Positions 35,860 to 36,675 of a stretch of 36,675 nucleotides of DNA are shown here, piece after piece (positions within the stretch are counted from its first letter, which is position 1; the number at the start of each line of letters is the position of its first letter). Where the stretch lies: assembly GCA_013002405.1 (NCBI GenBank), contig JABDKA010000135.1, positions 1 through 36,675 of the forward strand. Direction: 5' to 3'. The translations under genes and the position numbers were made by a program. The DNA is from Sulfitobacter sp. (GTDB taxonomy: Bacteria > Pseudomonadota > Alphaproteobacteria > Rhodobacterales > Rhodobacteraceae). The notes under the pieces were generated by a model. That model was not told the origin of the DNA, made no database searches, and worked only from the letters and a program-made list of their open reading frames with translations.

Positions 35860-36548
35860 AAGAGAGCCTTCAAGCGCTTCTATGCCGCGTCGATACGCCG
35901 ACGGTCTGTAATGCCATCGAGGTGGCACAGGGCAAGCGTGGCTTTGACGCCTTCACGCGGGGGACGATGCAGTGCTCCGCACCGGGAGCGGCAATGGTGG
36001 GCTTTGCCCGCACCGCACGTATCCGCGCGGTCAAGCCCCCCGAAGAGCCGGCCGAAGTCATCAAGGCCCGGCGCATGGCCTACTACAAGTACATGGCCGA
36101 GGGACCACGCCCCGGTTTGGCTGTCGTGCAGGACCTCGACGTGCCCCACGCCATCGGCGCCTACTGGGGGGAGATCAATACCAATGTGCACAAGGCCTTT
36201 GGCCTTTCAGGTGCGCTGACCGACGGGGTGATGCGGGACCTGGGCGATCTGCCGGACGGATTTCCGGTTGTGGCAGGCGCGATCGGGCCGAGCCACGGCT
36301 TCGTCCATGTGGTGGATTTCGACCAGCCGGTCGAGATCATGGGACTGCCTGTCGCCCCCGGCGCGCTGGTCCACGCCGACCGGCATGGGGCGGTGGTCAT
36401 CCCGGATGACCTGGTACCAGAACTGGAGCAGGCCATTGCCCAACTCTTCCAATCAGAAAGGGTCGTTCTGGATGCCGTGAAGGGCAAGCGCATCGGGTTT
36501 GACGAATTCGAGGCGGCCTGGGCGGCTTTCGAGGCCTCCCGCACCTGA
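35856..36548 (+). CDS. RraA-family aldolase/decarboxylase
   Basis: A 230-residue protein of the RraA / 4-hydroxy-4-methyl-2-oxoglutarate aldolase fold. The hallmark Mg-binding and catalytic motif is present as GALTDGVMRDLGDL, with Arg and Asp in the expected RD pair, along with VHADRHGAVVIPDDLV. Enzyme members cleave 4-hydroxy-2-oxo acids to pyruvate or decarboxylate oxaloacetate; other members inhibit RNase E. The catabolic operon favours an aldolase or decarboxylase feeding central metabolism. The start overlaps the MetE-like stop. It is the last gene seen; the remaining 127 bases show no gene or clear terminator. Confidence 0.9.
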   Translation: MKESLQALLCRVDTPTVCNAIEVAQGKRGFDAFTRGTMQCSAPGAAMVGFARTARIRAVKPPEEPAEVIKARRMAYYKYMAEGPRPGLAVVQDLDVPHAIGAYWGEINTNVHKAFGLSGALTDGVMRDLGDLPDGFPVVAGAIGPSHGFVHVVDFDQPVEIMGLPVAPGALVHADRHGAVVIPDDLVPELEQAIAQLFQSERVVLDAVKGKRIGFDEFEAAWAAFEASRT

Positions 36549-36675
36549 CCGGATTTGTAGCAAGGCTGCGGCTTTTTCGCATCAGACAGAGCTAATCTGC
36601 TAACCTCCCAGTGGGTTGCAGGACCCCTTCCTTGCCGCACGTAGAATCATTTCGTCAAATGGCCAAACGTAGCCA

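Noticed and set aside
35856-36548. Calling the last gene an RNase E inhibitor (rraA)
   Set aside because: Catabolic context and the intact RD motif favour an aldolase or decarboxylase role.
36549-36675. Terminator or next gene at the right edge
   Set aside because: No stable stem with a T-run and no start with a ribosome site could be supported in the last 127 bases.

Overview
The window reads as chromosomal DNA of an alphaproteobacterium of the Rhodobacteraceae (Roseobacter group). This rests on high GC, dense short-gapped operons, a fatty-acid operon of fadJ/fadA/GST/acyl-CoA dehydrogenases under MerR regulators, a fused E1 alpha-beta ketoacid dehydrogenase, and short CTTCATCTTGCC intergenic repeats. 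It is an inference from gene content; no rRNA or tRNA gene, insertion sequence, phage gene or CRISPR array is visible.

Bases 1-8312 (mostly minus strand) hold a beta-oxidation block. From upstream to downstream on the minus strand: two MerR regulators, a long DmdC/FadE-type acyl-CoA dehydrogenase, a 70-residue possible ribbon-helix-helix protein, a second acyl-CoA dehydrogenase, a glutathione S-transferase-like protein, thiolase FadA, and the multifunctional FadJ, which runs off the left edge. Two hotdog thioesterases and a MATE exporter (8431-10725, plus) diverge from the second MerR gene. ArsC, quinone-type dihydroorotate dehydrogenase, a DUF1330-like and a DUF952-like protein follow on the minus strand (10734-12893).

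Bases 13157-21956 are mixed housekeeping: an exported 5'-nucleotidase, an MFS transporter divergent from a YedK/HMCES-type DNA-crosslink protein, a small exported cupredoxin-like protein, a LysR regulator divergent from glutaryl-CoA dehydrogenase, and a single-chain E1 alpha-beta 2-oxoacid dehydrogenase.

Bases 22111-36548 form the most interesting part: fourteen co-directional, often start-stop-overlapping genes behind a perfect 20-bp palindrome. They encode a complete carbohydrate-type ABC importer (ATPase, binding protein, two permeases with unusual insertions), a LacI regulator, three NTF2/SnoaL-fold proteins (two apparently double-domain), a histidinol-dehydrogenase-like enzyme, an SDR dehydrogenase, a bicupin with one altered metal ligand per domain, an M19 dipeptidase, a short MetE-like zinc protein and an RraA-type aldolase/decarboxylase. 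I recognise each family but not the pathway. I infer a LacI-controlled uptake and catabolic operon for an unidentified, probably polyol- or sugar-like and perhaps N- or S-conjugated compound.
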